Positions 1 through 9,166 of a stretch of DNA of 64,000 nt are shown here, piece after piece (the stretch's first letter is position 1; every line of letters starts with the position of its first letter). This DNA is from Bradyrhizobium sp. MOS002 (GTDB lineage: Bacteria; Pseudomonadota; Alphaproteobacteria; Rhizobiales; Xanthobacteraceae). The translations under genes and the position numbers were made by a program. The notes under the pieces are model-generated. The model did not search any database, was not told the origin of the DNA, and saw only the letters and a program-made list of their open reading frames with translations. The stretch spans positions 682,001 through 746,000 of the forward strand of contig NZ_PYFX01000003.1 of assembly GCF_003020115.1 (NCBI RefSeq), written 5' to 3'.

Positions 1-30
1 GTCATGGCCGGGCTCGTCCCGGCCATCGAC
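1..30. repeat. palindromic intergenic repeat, cut by window edge
   Basis: A short hairpin with arms of the type ATGGCCGGG / CCCGGCCAT lies at the very start of the window. It resembles the small palindromic intergenic repeats scattered through Bradyrhizobium genomes. The rest of the element may lie outside the window. Confidence 0.5.
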
Positions 31-56
31 ATTTGCAGGTAGTGCCCACTCTATCA

Positions 57-140
57 CCCGTCATTGCGAGCGCAGCGAAGCAATCCAGACCGCCTCCGTG
101 GAAAGACTCTGGATTGCTTCGCTACGCTCGCAATGACGGG
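57..140. repeat. palindromic intergenic repeat (33-nt arms)
   Basis: Inverted repeat with 33-nt arms at 57-89 and 108-140 and only one mismatch between them; the 18-nt centre is not paired. It sits just beyond the stop of the alkyl-sulfatase-like gene. It looks like a REP-type element common in this genus and could also act as a transcription terminator or mRNA-stabilising hairpin. Confidence 0.75.
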
Positions 141-154
141 GAGAAGGCGGCGGC

Positions 155-2089
155 CTACCTCACCACCGCCCGCTTCGGTTCGACGATCTCGAACATGCGC
201 GGGAATTCGTCCATCAACCCCATCAGCTCGGCGAGACGCATCGGGTTGCCGGCGAATTTGACCTTGCCGGCGGCCACGGCCTCCGGGAAGCTGGCCAGTT
301 TTGCGATCACCTCATCGAGCGTCGACCGCGCCAGCGTGAAGCTGGCATCGGCGCTTTCCGCCTGCATGCCCTCTGTGTAGGTGAGCGCGCAGTTCTCCAG
401 ATTGAGCACGAAGGTCTCGCCGGTGTCGGAAAAGCTCCAGTTCAGCACGATGTGCTTTCCTTCCGCCTTCGGTCCGTTGAGGCGGATGCCGAGCACGTCC
501 CAGAGCTGCGAGGTGCGTAGCGCCGCCAGCGTCTCGCGCGGCATCGGCGGGCGTGCCGGCACCTTCGGCATGCCCTGGCGCAATTCCTGCGCGCCGAACA
601 GATAGGTATTGCGCCAGGTCGCGCTTTCAGCGGCGTAGCCGAGCTGCTCCAGCGTATCCGCCAGCAACGCACGCGCCGCCGCATTGTCCGGCTCGGCAAA
701 GACGAGATGGCCGAGCGCCTGCGCCACGAAGCGGAATTCGCCCTTGTCGAAATCGACACGCGCCCGCGCGAGAATGGCGTCGGCGCCGCCCATGTACTCG
801 ACATATTTCTTTCCCGACTCCACCGGCGGCAGCGGATCGAGATTGACCGGATTGGCGTCGTACCACCCGAGATACTTTTGATAGATCGCCTTCACGTTAT
901 GGCGGATATGGCCATAATAACCACGGCCGTGCCAGGCGCCCTCCAGGCTCTTGGGCAGCTGGATCGTTTCGGCGATCTCGGCCGCGGTGAGGCCATGGTT
1001 CATCAGGCGAATGGTCTGGTCATGCGCGAACTTATAAAGGTCGCGCTGCTGCCGGATCATCGTGCCGATGCGTTCGCGTCCCCACACCGGCCAGTGATGC
1101 TGGCCGCACATCGCCTCCGCCTTGCCGTCCCAGAGCTGCAAGGCCTCATTGAGATATTTCGACCAGGCCAGCGCATCGCGCACGTCGGCGCCGCGGAACG
1201 GCAGCAGATTGTGAAAATTGTGGGTGCAGTTCTCGGCGAGGTTCAAAACCTTGTAACGCGGGATGAAGAAATGCATCTCCGCCGGCGCTTCGCTGTTCGG
1301 CGCCATCTGGAATTCGAATTCGACGCCATCGATCACGCGCCGGTCGCCGGTCGCCATGATCAGGTCGGTCGGCCGCAGCAGTGCCACTGAACCTGCCGCC
1401 ATCGACTTGCCAAGACCACAATCGACCTGCCCGCGCGCGCCCTTGGCGAGGAGAGGCCCGAACTGGTACTGCGCCCGGCGCAGCATCGCAGGTCCCGCGA
1501 TGATGTTCTCGGAGACGGCATGCTCCATGAACAAGTTGGGCGCGATGATCGGCACGCGGCCGATCGGGAGTGCATCCTCCTCCAGCACGCCGCGCGCGCC
1601 GCCCCAATGGTCGGTGTGGGTATGGGTGAAGATCACGGCCGCGACCGGTCGCTGGCCGCGATGCTTGTAGTAGAGATCGAGCGCGGCGCGCGCGCCCTCG
1701 ATCGAGGTCAGGGTGTCGACGACGATGACGCCGCTATCGCCTTCGATCAGCGTCATGTTGGCGATGTCGAGCCCACGCACCTGGTAAACGCCGGGCACGA
1801 CCTCGAACAGGCCGTGCTGCATGTTGAGCCGCGACTGCCGCCACAGGCTGGGATTGACCGTGGTCGGCGCCTGCTCGGCGGAGAGAAAGCCGTACGGCTC
1901 GAGGCTCCAGACCGTCCGCCCTTGCTGGTTGGTGATCTCAGCGTTCTCGATCGTGCCGAGGAAGCCGCGCGCGGCGTCGTCGAAATCCCGCGTGTCGGAA
2001 AACGGCAGCGCATTCAGCATCGCCGTCTGCTGCGCGATGACAGACGGCGTTGCGCCCTTCGGCGTGTCGGCGGCTTCGATGCTGCTCAT
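155..2089 (-). CDS. alkyl sulfatase-like metallo-beta-lactamase-fold hydrolase
   Basis: 644-residue protein expected to hydrolyse alkyl sulfate esters such as SDS, releasing sulfate and an alcohol (SdsA1/BDS1 family). The metal-binding motif THTHTDHWGG lies near residue 155. It is followed by the family's alkyl-sulfatase dimerisation region, and the last ~110 residues resemble the SCP2-like sterol-carrier domain that closes these enzymes. The start is the ATG at 2089, which has GGGGAGGG a few bases upstream; an in-frame upstream start at 2134 lacks this. No signal peptide is visible, although SdsA1 itself is secreted, so the compartment is uncertain. The exact substrate cannot be read from sequence. 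Confidence 0.88.
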   Translation of the reverse strand: MSSIEAADTPKGATPSVIAQQTAMLNALPFSDTRDFDDAARGFLGTIENAEITNQQGRTVWSLEPYGFLSAEQAPTTVNPSLWRQSRLNMQHGLFEVVPGVYQVRGLDIANMTLIEGDSGVIVVDTLTSIEGARAALDLYYKHRGQRPVAAVIFTHTHTDHWGGARGVLEEDALPIGRVPIIAPNLFMEHAVSENIIAGPAMLRRAQYQFGPLLAKGARGQVDCGLGKSMAAGSVALLRPTDLIMATGDRRVIDGVEFEFQMAPNSEAPAEMHFFIPRYKVLNLAENCTHNFHNLLPFRGADVRDALAWSKYLNEALQLWDGKAEAMCGQHHWPVWGRERIGTMIRQQRDLYKFAHDQTIRLMNHGLTAAEIAETIQLPKSLEGAWHGRGYYGHIRHNVKAIYQKYLGWYDANPVNLDPLPPVESGKKYVEYMGGADAILARARVDFDKGEFRFVAQALGHLVFAEPDNAAARALLADTLEQLGYAAESATWRNTYLFGAQELRQGMPKVPARPPMPRETLAALRTSQLWDVLGIRLNGPKAEGKHIVLNWSFSDTGETFVLNLENCALTYTEGMQAESADASFTLARSTLDEVIAKLASFPEAVAAGKVKFAGNPMRLAELMGLMDEFPRMFEIVEPKRAVVR

Positions 2090-2158
2090 AAGGCCCTCCC
2101 CGGCTCGTCTCTCTTGGGAGGCATCTAACCGCATCTCGATTGCGGCTCCAACAGGTCC

Positions 2159-3346
2159 TTACGCGGCCAAACCTCCGGCCACCGGCTTGCCGGAGGCGCG
2201 CATCTCCGCCATCCGCAGCTCCCGCGCCAGCACGTAGCCGCCGCCGTCCTGTTTCGCGCGGTACATCGCCCGGTCGGAGCGCGACAACAGCCCCTCCGCG
2301 GTACGCCCGTCCTGCGGCGCGACGGCAACGCCGACGCTGACGCCGAGCTCGATCACCTGCCCATCGACATCGTAGGGCGCGCTGATCGATTGCACGATCC
2401 GCCGTGCCATCGCTTCCGCATCGGCCGCCGCGCGCTGCACCAGGATGAACTCGTCGCCGCCCATCCGGACCACGAGATCATGAGCTGCGGCAAGCGCCTT
2501 GAGCCGCCCGGCCACCTGCTTGAGCAGCGCGTCGCCGACGGGATGGCCGAAGCGGTCATTGGCCTCCTTGAAGCGATCGAGATCGAGCGCGTGGACGGCG
2601 ATCATGCTGGAATTTCCATCCGCCAGCATGCGCGGCAGATCCTCCGCCAGCACCGAGCGGTTGGAGACGCCGGTCATCGAGTCCGAGCGCGCGAGCTGCT
2701 CGAACTGCCGCTTGAGCGTGATCTGGCTGATCGAGGCATTGAAGCTCAGCCGCACCATCTCGAAGCTCGCGGCCACATACATCAGGATGAGGAGCCCGAG
2801 CCCGACATGGCGCAGATCGGGCTGCATGAACGTCACGATCGCGGCAGGCGCGGCGATGGCGACGAGATCGAGCAGCGCTGCAACCGGGCGCAGCGCCAGC
2901 CGCGCCACCACGCCGGCGCCAAAGCCGAAGCCGATGCCGATTGCCATCACGGAGCAGAGCGCATCGCCCAGCACGATGCTCCGCGCGGCAAACACGCCGA
3001 GCACCAGGGCGGTCATGACGGTGCCGGCAATGTACCGCCGTTCCCAGCGCGCGGCCTCGGCCCGGTCGAGCTGCGGCGGCTGCGCGAGGCGACGGCGGAA
3101 CGCAGCGATTTCGAACAGACGGACGATGGCCACCACGACACCGGCGACCGTAAGGGCTGCCGTTACCGTGTCACCGGTCTCGTAGGTCGTGATCGCGCCG
3201 ACCATCGCCTGGCAGACGGCGGCGAGAATGGTGGGCAACGTCGTGCCGTGCAGCCCCGTGATCACTTCCATGTAGACGGCGTCGGAAATCGACGCCCGTC
3301 CGGATTCCATTCTATTGAACAACATGCCAGCCTCATCCACTGGCAT
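2159..3346 (-). CDS. membrane-bound GGDEF diguanylate cyclase
   Basis: About 395 residues. The N-terminal ~200 residues hold several hydrophobic segments that look like a membrane sensor region; the C-terminal ~170 residues form a GGDEF domain with the intact motif RMGGDEF, so c-di-GMP synthesis is expected. The usual RxxD inhibitory site just ahead of GGDEF is absent (the residues there are AAHD), which suggests no I-site product inhibition. No EAL domain is present. The start is uncertain: the GTG at 3379, ATG at 3346 and ATG at 3325 are all possible and none has a strong ribosome site. It is a single gene between the sulfatase and the TRAP transporter. Confidence 0.85.
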   Translation of the reverse strand: MPVDEAGMLFNRMESGRASISDAVYMEVITGLHGTTLPTILAAVCQAMVGAITTYETGDTVTAALTVAGVVVAIVRLFEIAAFRRRLAQPPQLDRAEAARWERRYIAGTVMTALVLGVFAARSIVLGDALCSVMAIGIGFGFGAGVVARLALRPVAALLDLVAIAAPAAIVTFMQPDLRHVGLGLLILMYVAASFEMVRLSFNASISQITLKRQFEQLARSDSMTGVSNRSVLAEDLPRMLADGNSSMIAVHALDLDRFKEANDRFGHPVGDALLKQVAGRLKALAAAHDLVVRMGGDEFILVQRAAADAEAMARRIVQSISAPYDVDGQVIELGVSVGVAVAPQDGRTAEGLLSRSDRAMYRAKQDGGGYVLARELRMAEMRASGKPVAGGLAA

Positions 3347-3444
3347 GGTCCTACCGCACATCCGTAAAAATGCGTGCACCGCACAGCGGTGGCATTTGAG
3401 CGAGCGGATTTACCGGGCGTTAGCCATGCATCGCCTGCGCCCGG

Positions 3445-5505
3445 TTACATGCCCAGCAATCTCGGCAGCCACAGCGACAGACCTGGCCAGTAGGTCACGA
3501 CCACCAGGAATCCCAGCATCGTCAGCAGCCACGGCCACACCGCCACCGTGAGCTCGGTGATGCCCATCTTGGCGATGCCCGAGGCAACGTAGAGATTGAG
3601 GCCGACCGGCGGATGGCACAGCCCCACCTCCATGTTGACCGTCATCAGGATGCCGAAATGGATCGGATCGATGCCGAGCTTGATCGCAACCGGAAACAGG
3701 ATCGGCGCCATGATCAGGATGATCGAGGACGGCTCCATCACGTTGCCCGCCAATAGCAGCAGGAGATTGACGACGAGGAGGAAGCCGATCCAGCCAAGGC
3801 CCTGGTCGATCATCCATTGCGCGAGCGCTTGCGGCACGTTCTCGTAAGTCATCAGGAACGAGAACAAGACGGCGTTGGTGATGATGTAGAGCAGCATCGC
3901 CGAAAGATTTGCCGATGACAGCAGCACGCGCGGCACGTCTCGCAGTTTCAGATCCTTGTAGATGAACACTGCGACGATGAAGGCGTACACCGCGCTGACG
4001 GCGGCGGCTTCGGTCGGTGTGAACAGGCCGCTGTAGATGCCGCCGATCACGATCACGATCAGCAGGATACCCCAGATCGACTTGCGGAACGCATCGAAGC
4101 GCTCATAGAGCGTCGCTTTCGGCATCCTCGGATAGTCGTTACGCCAGGCCCGATAGAACGTCGTTGCGCCGAGCAGCAGGGCGAGCACAAGCCCCGGCAC
4201 GATGCCGGCGATGAACAGCTTGCCGACGGAGGTGTTGGTGGAGACGGCGAAAAGAACCATCGGAATCGAGGGTGGAATGAGAATTCCCAATGAGCCCGAG
4301 GTCGTGATCACGCCCGCCCCGAACCTCTTCGGAAATCCCTGCGCGACCATCGCGGGCAGGATCACCGATCCGATCGCCACCACGGTGGCCGGCGACGAGC
4401 CGGAGATCGCGGCGAACAGCGCGCAGGCCACCACGCCCGAGAGCGCAAGGCCGCCGTACCAATGGCCGACCAGCGACGTCGCGAACGTGATCATCCTGCG
4501 CGCCACACCGCCATGGGTCAGGAAGTTGCCGGCGAGGATGAAGAACGGGATCGCCATGATCTCGAAGCTCTCGATGCCGGTGAACAGCTTCAGCGCCACC
4601 GATTCCGTTCGCACGTCGGTCAGCGTGAACATGAAGCTGAGCACGGTCAGGCCCAGCGCAATCGAGATCGGCATGCCCGTGAGCATCAACGACAGCAGAA
4701 GGCCGAAAACCACGGCGACCCGCAGGCCCTGCGGCAGCGTGATCACGTGCGCCGAATGGGCGAAGCACACCGCGACGATCAAGACCGGCAACAACATCAG
4801 GACCCAGCCGAGCGGGCTGCGTTCGTCGCGGACGACCTGACTGCGCGTGACCGGGGCCGGATGAACCGGATCTACCTCGACGCCCTCGACGCCGGCCATG
4901 TCGTGATGCGGCAACTCGCCGGTGCGATAGAACGTCCACGCGACCTGCAGGAAGCGGAAGCACATCAGCCCGGAGCCGAGCGGGATGGTGAGATACACCA
5001 GCCACATCGGCGCTTCCAAATCGTTGGATTGCTGGCCGGTCTGCCACATCTGGCCGACGAACGCGGCTCCGAAATAGCATACGATGGCCGTGAAAAGGGC
5101 GCCGCACATCAGGCCGAACGTGATGACGCGGCGGCGCGATCCGCCGGGAAGGATGTTGACCAGGACGTCGACGCCGACATGGATGCCGGTGCGCACCCCG
5201 TAGGCCGCGCCGAATTTCGCCATCCAGATGAACATGTAGATGCAGAGTTCCTGCGCCCAGGACAGGTCGAGCGCGGCAAGCCAGACGAACGCGGCTCGCA
5301 TGGGGACGGCCAGGAAGGCCAGGTTGCGGGCCTCCGCCCATTTGGCGATGTCGATCGACAGCCCGGCGCCATACCGGTGCAGCACGGCAACGAAGATGAG
5401 CGATGTCGCGGCCGCGATCATCGTCGCGATCAGCCATTCCTCGAGATGATTGAGCACACGATTCAATGCACGCAGCAACTTGGTCCCCTCAGTTTGGCTC
5501 ATCAT
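3445..5505 (-). CDS. TRAP transporter fused small and large permease (DctQM)
   Basis: 686-residue integral membrane protein. Residues 1-~190 match the four-helix DctQ small permease (the helix with WAQELCIYMFIWMAKFG is typical). A ~50-residue hydrophilic linker follows, then a DctM-type large permease with about 12 helices from ~230 to the end (motifs such as GSSPATVVAIG and PPSIPMV). Together with the binding protein just upstream it should drive sodium- or proton-coupled uptake of a carboxylate-like solute. The fusion of Q and M in one chain is a known variant. It follows dctP by 67 bases in the same direction, so the two form an operon. Confidence 0.9.
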   Translation of the reverse strand: MMSQTEGTKLLRALNRVLNHLEEWLIATMIAAATSLIFVAVLHRYGAGLSIDIAKWAEARNLAFLAVPMRAAFVWLAALDLSWAQELCIYMFIWMAKFGAAYGVRTGIHVGVDVLVNILPGGSRRRVITFGLMCGALFTAIVCYFGAAFVGQMWQTGQQSNDLEAPMWLVYLTIPLGSGLMCFRFLQVAWTFYRTGELPHHDMAGVEGVEVDPVHPAPVTRSQVVRDERSPLGWVLMLLPVLIVAVCFAHSAHVITLPQGLRVAVVFGLLLSLMLTGMPISIALGLTVLSFMFTLTDVRTESVALKLFTGIESFEIMAIPFFILAGNFLTHGGVARRMITFATSLVGHWYGGLALSGVVACALFAAISGSSPATVVAIGSVILPAMVAQGFPKRFGAGVITTSGSLGILIPPSIPMVLFAVSTNTSVGKLFIAGIVPGLVLALLLGATTFYRAWRNDYPRMPKATLYERFDAFRKSIWGILLIVIVIGGIYSGLFTPTEAAAVSAVYAFIVAVFIYKDLKLRDVPRVLLSSANLSAMLLYIITNAVLFSFLMTYENVPQALAQWMIDQGLGWIGFLLVVNLLLLLAGNVMEPSSIILIMAPILFPVAIKLGIDPIHFGILMTVNMEVGLCHPPVGLNLYVASGIAKMGITELTVAVWPWLLTMLGFLVVVTYWPGLSLWLPRLLGM

Positions 5506-5572
5506 TCAAGAGCAACGGCCGGGAGTGCGATCACCCCCGACCGTTCATGGTTGTTCTCAAAGCGCGCCGGCG

Positions 5573-6586
5573 TCAGTTCATCTTGACGTCGAGTTCCTTG
5601 GCGACGAGATCAAGCACCTCCTGCCCGACCCGCCCCTTCGCCCATTTATAAGTCGGCTGCATCGCTTCCTGCCATGCCTTACGATCGGCGTCAGTGAGAT
5701 AATGCAGCGTGGTCTTGCCCGTCTTCTTGATCTCGACCAGCGCGTCCTCGTTCTCCTGGTGCGCGATCTGGTTGGTGTAGTCGGTCGCCTCGTTCATCGC
5801 CTTCTCGAGCTGGGCGCGGATATCGGGCGGCAGGCCGGACCAGAATTTCGAATTGACGATGACGGCATATTGCAGGTGCGCGTGATAGGACACGGTGATG
5901 TCCTTCTGCACCTCGTAGAACTTCTGCGTCAGGTAGTTGGACGCGGTGTTCTCGCAGCCATCGACCACGCCCGTCTGCAAGGCCTGGTAGACTTCGGAAA
6001 ACGCCATGATCTGAGGGATGGAGCCCATGATCCGGAGATATTGGTCGGCGACCTTCGATCCGGAGATGCGGAATTTGAGACCCTGGAAATCGGTCGGCTT
6101 CGCCAATGGACGATTGGCGGAGAGCATGTGGAAGCCGTTGTCCCAATAAGCGAGCCCGGTGATGCCCTTGGTCTCGAGCTTCTCGAACAGCCACTTGCCG
6201 ATCGTGCCCTTCATCGCGTTCGAATAAGTCTGGTCGTCCTTGAACAGCCAGGGCAGGTCGAGCGCCTCGAACTCCTTGATGCCGAGCGGTGCGAACTTTG
6301 CGGTCGAGGGGGCGAGCATGTGCACCGAGCCGAGCTGCAGCGCCTCGATCTCCTCCTTGTCCTTGTACAGCGTGGAGTTCGGGTAGATTTCAACCTTGAC
6401 CTTGCCGTCGGTGTACTTCTCCGCGAGTTCTTTAAACTTCAGGGCGCCCTTGCCCTTGGGAGTGTCGTTGGCGACGACGTGGCTGAATTTGATGACGATC
6501 GGGCTCTGGGCCTGGGCCAAGACGGGGGACAAGGCAGGCGCCACGAGAACGGCTGCGGCGGCGACCGCAAAAAGCAGCTTGCGCAT
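5573..6586 (-). CDS. TRAP transporter periplasmic solute-binding protein (DctP family)
   Basis: 337 residues beginning with a clear Sec signal peptide (MRKLLFAVAAAAVL...ALSPVLAQ). The body carries DctP-family landmarks: IKFSHVVANDTPKGKGA near the N-terminus and the conserved segment LKFRISGSKVADQYLRIMG, whose arginine normally salt-bridges the ligand carboxylate. The start is the ATG at 6586, preceded by GGGAGG at good spacing. It is the first gene of the dctP-dctQM operon; the binding protein captures the substrate in the periplasm and hands it to the fused permease. The ligand is unknown but probably a C4-dicarboxylate or another organic acid. Confidence 0.92.
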   Translation of the reverse strand: MRKLLFAVAAAAVLVAPALSPVLAQAQSPIVIKFSHVVANDTPKGKGALKFKELAEKYTDGKVKVEIYPNSTLYKDKEEIEALQLGSVHMLAPSTAKFAPLGIKEFEALDLPWLFKDDQTYSNAMKGTIGKWLFEKLETKGITGLAYWDNGFHMLSANRPLAKPTDFQGLKFRISGSKVADQYLRIMGSIPQIMAFSEVYQALQTGVVDGCENTASNYLTQKFYEVQKDITVSYHAHLQYAVIVNSKFWSGLPPDIRAQLEKAMNEATDYTNQIAHQENEDALVEIKKTGKTTLHYLTDADRKAWQEAMQPTYKWAKGRVGQEVLDLVAKELDVKMN

Positions 6587-6796
6587 GAACGAACCTCCCA
6601 ACAACCTCTAAAACCGGGTCTTTTTTGTTTTCCGGTTTCTGTAGTGACAGCAATCCGCCACCCGAACAACTAGACCTAAGCCCAATTTGCCGTAGCCAAG
6701 CTGGCTTCAAGCTATCTTGACGGCTGCGGAATGCGCAACCCGGCACCTGCCGCCGTTCCCGGAAGCGAGCGTTTATGTCGCATTGCGGCAGTGCGA

Positions 6797-7567
6797 TCAG
6801 CCGTTGCGCTGGGCGACGATGAACAAGCGCCGGAACGGAAACAGCGTTTGTCCCGCGGCGTTCTTCGGATAGGCTTCCGCGACCCGCATCCCATAGGCGG
6901 CTTCGAACGCGGCCTTCTCGTCGCCTTGCAGGATGTCGAGATAGCGCGTCAGCCAGGTCCCCTTGGTCCACTCCTTCACGGGGTTCTCGCCTTCCAGCAC
7001 TTGCAGATATTCGGTCTCCCAGATGTCGATATTGGCCGACATCGGAGCAAGAAGACCGTGATAATAGGCTGGCCCTTCGACCGGCGGCGGCGTGACGAGA
7101 TGCTCGACCTTGGACCGCCAGGGACCGTTCAGCGCGGTCTCGCCGATCAGCACATGCGAGGGAGCCAGAAAGTTGCGCGGCATCTGTACAGCGAGCATCC
7201 CGCCGGGCGTCACCTTCTCCATGACCGACGGAAACAGTGCCGCATGATTGGGCAGCCAGTGCAGTGCGGCATTGGAATAGACCACGTCATATTGCTTCGT
7301 CGGGCGCCAGTGGCCGAGGTCCTCGTGTGACCATTCCACGTCCGGCGCTGCCTTGCGGCCGGCGGCAACCATCTCGGCTGAGCCCTCGACACCGGTCACC
7401 GTCGCGTCCGGCCACCGCTCCTTGATCAGCTTGGTGACGTTGCCGGCGCCGGCGCCGAGATCGGCAACCGCACGCGGACCAGAATCCGGAATCCGCATCA
7501 ACAGGTCGACGGCGGGGCGGAGCCGGTGGCCCGAGAACTTCAGATATTGCTGCGGATCCCAGACCAT
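6797..7567 (-). CDS. tam: trans-aconitate 2-methyltransferase
   Basis: 256-residue class I SAM-dependent methyltransferase. The start MVWDPQQYLKF and the following R-P-x-x-DLL segment are characteristic of Tam, and the SAM-binding glycine motif is VADLGAGAGNVT. Tam methylates trans-aconitate, a by-product that inhibits aconitase, and so protects the citric-acid cycle; it is cytosolic. The ATG at 7567 was chosen because homologues start with MxWDPxxYL; the longer in-frame extension to 7699 is rich in basic residues and unlikely. It is divergent from the SDR gene, with 146 bases between the starts to hold both promoters. Confidence 0.87.
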   Translation of the reverse strand: MVWDPQQYLKFSGHRLRPAVDLLMRIPDSGPRAVADLGAGAGNVTKLIKERWPDATVTGVEGSAEMVAAGRKAAPDVEWSHEDLGHWRPTKQYDVVYSNAALHWLPNHAALFPSVMEKVTPGGMLAVQMPRNFLAPSHVLIGETALNGPWRSKVEHLVTPPPVEGPAYYHGLLAPMSANIDIWETEYLQVLEGENPVKEWTKGTWLTRYLDILQGDEKAAFEAAYGMRVAEAYPKNAAGQTLFPFRRLFIVAQRNG

Positions 7568-7713
7568 CCTTCGACGCCTTTTCTTTTTCGTGTTTCCTTC
7601 AACGCGGCTCTTGGTTACCACTGCTCGTCCCGCCCAGGCAATTCGCAAAGCCAGCGGGACGGGCAGGAAACGAACAACAACAAGCAAAAACGCAAACAAG
7701 AGAGCGTGCCACC

Positions 7714-8457
7714 ATGGACCTCGGGCTCAAATCGAAAACCGCTATCGTCACCGGAGCGAGCGTCGGCATCGGCCGCGCCATCGCCAAGGGTTTGGCTGCC
7801 GAAGGCGTGCGCGTCGTCGGCGTGGCACGGCGAACCGATCTGCTCGCCGGGTTGGTGAAGGAAGTTGGCTCCGGCCTTATCACCCCGTTCGAGCAGGACG
7901 TGATGGTTAAGGACGCGGCGGAGAAGATTTCGGCCTTCGCGCTCAAAGAGCTCGGCCACGTCGACATTCTCATCAACAACGCCGGCGGCAGCCGCCCCCT
8001 CCCCGTCGATGCGCCTGACAGCCAATGGGACGAGGCGATCGCGCTGAATTTCACCAGCTATCGCCGCATCGCGCATGCGCTGCTGCCGCAGATGATCGAA
8101 CGCAAATGGGGCCGCATCGTCAACATCACCGGCAAGTCCGAGCCGGAGGGCCTCAACGCCGCGTTCGCCGCCAAAGCCGCCGTGCACGCCTGGGCCAAGG
8201 GCCTGTCGCGCGAGATCGGCGAGCACGGCATCACCATCAATTGCATCCCACCCGGCCGCATCATGAGCGAACAGATCCGCCGCAACTACGCGCCGGATTA
8301 TCGCGAGCGCTTTGCCGAGGAAGAGATTCCCGTCGGCTATTGGGGCGAGCCGGAAGATCTCGCCGCGCTCGCCGTGTTCCTGGCGTCACCCGTGGCGCGG
8401 TACATCACGGGCACGGTGATCCCGGTGGATGGTGGGTTGCGGCGGTATCAGTTCTAG
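7714..8457 (+). CDS. SDR-family NAD(P)-dependent oxidoreductase
   Basis: 247-residue classical short-chain dehydrogenase. The cofactor motif TGASVGIGRAIA is at ~14-25 and the NNAG motif is present. In the catalytic region the usual YxxxK is replaced: the segment reads GKSEPEGLNAAFAAKAAVHAW, with F in place of the catalytic Tyr and the Lys kept. The end, ITGTVIPVDGGLRRY, is typical. FabG-like overall, but the missing Tyr makes ordinary carbonyl reduction doubtful; members with such changes occur among uncharacterised SDRs. It is divergent from tam and followed by a palindromic repeat, so it is probably transcribed alone. Confidence 0.85.
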   Translation: MDLGLKSKTAIVTGASVGIGRAIAKGLAAEGVRVVGVARRTDLLAGLVKEVGSGLITPFEQDVMVKDAAEKISAFALKELGHVDILINNAGGSRPLPVDAPDSQWDEAIALNFTSYRRIAHALLPQMIERKWGRIVNITGKSEPEGLNAAFAAKAAVHAWAKGLSREIGEHGITINCIPPGRIMSEQIRRNYAPDYRERFAEEEIPVGYWGEPEDLAALAVFLASPVARYITGTVIPVDGGLRRYQF

Positions 8458-8471
8458 AACCGATTGGACTT

Positions 8472-8559
8472 CGTAGGATGGGTAGAGCGCAGCGAAAACC
8501 CATCGACAGCATACGACGTGAAACCTGATGGGTTTCGCAAGTGCTCTACCCATCCTACG
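8472..8559. repeat. palindromic intergenic repeat
   Basis: Inverted repeat whose outer arms (8472-8488 and 8543-8559, CGTAGGATGGGTAGAGC and its complement) match perfectly. The inner arms around GCGAAAACCCATC pair with a one-base bulge. It lies between the convergent SDR and zinc-finger genes, so it may also serve as a bidirectional terminator. This type of element is widespread in Bradyrhizobium. Confidence 0.75.
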
Positions 8560-8576
8560 GCCTACGGCCTACCGCC

Positions 8577-8930
8577 TTACTCATGCAGCAGCGTTTGCCA
8601 GTCCGGAGGCACCGCGCCGTCCGGTCCGGGCACCGGCTGATCCAACGGATGCGCGTGAGGACCTTGAAGCTTCGGGCCGGCGAAAGCCTCTCCCGTGCGA
8701 TAGTCGTAAAACCATCGTTCGCCCGGCTCGAAGCTCGTGATGATGGGATGACCTGTCGCCGCGCTGTGTTTCGTTGCGTGCTGATTTGGTGACGCATCAC
8801 AGCAGCTGATGTGACCGCATTCGACACATCTGCGAAGGTGAAACCACCACCCGCCCGCAGCCGAGCATTCCACGCACCCCGTTCCGCTTGGCTTGGCCGC
8901 GAGATTGATTCCATCCCTGTCAGACTTCAT
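8577..8930 (-). CDS. UBP-type zinc-finger domain protein
   Basis: 117-residue cytosolic protein made almost entirely of a UBP (ubiquitin hydrolase-like) zinc finger. Zinc-ligand candidates are CVEC near residue 19, CVECGHISCCD at ~35-45 and the histidines of HATKHSAATGHP, followed by WFYDYRTGEAF. In eukaryotes the domain binds the ubiquitin C-terminus; in bacteria its partner is unknown. The start ATG at 8930 opens the conserved region directly. It is a single gene transcribed toward the repeat at 8472-8559. Family assignment is firm, function is not. Confidence 0.82.
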   Translation of the reverse strand: MKSDRDGINLAAKPSGTGCVECSAAGGWWFHLRRCVECGHISCCDASPNQHATKHSAATGHPIITSFEPGERWFYDYRTGEAFAGPKLQGPHAHPLDQPVPGPDGAVPPDWQTLLHE

Positions 8931-8993
8931 AGGTCAGCTCACTGGAATTGCCCGCAGCCACCACCGATGCATTCGCGATCTCCGCCACGATCG

Positions 8994-9127
8994 CATTTTG
9001 CCAGTGTTTTGCCCGACGGGTCAACGTCATGGCGGCGGCGAATGTCGTCGTGACGCGGTTCGAAAATCCCTTATCGATCAAGGGGCCCTCTACTGTGCAT
9101 GGGGTTGTTTTCGCGTTTTTTGTTTCG
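8994..9127 (+). repeat. dispersed repeat, copy A
   Basis: Two conserved blocks, 8994-9026 (contains TGTTTTGCCCGACG) and 9090-9127 (begins CTACTGTGCATGGGG), separated by 63 non-conserved bases. The second block matches 38 of 38 bases of the complement of 48736-48773, and the first is a near match to the complement of 48847-48880. It is therefore one of two inverted copies in this window. No ORF of quality spans it. The variable centre includes a near-palindrome around ATCGAT at 9068-9084. The function is unknown. Confidence 0.8.
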
Positions 9128-9166
9128 GCCCCTCCAAAAAAACACGCAAGACCCCGCATGACCACC

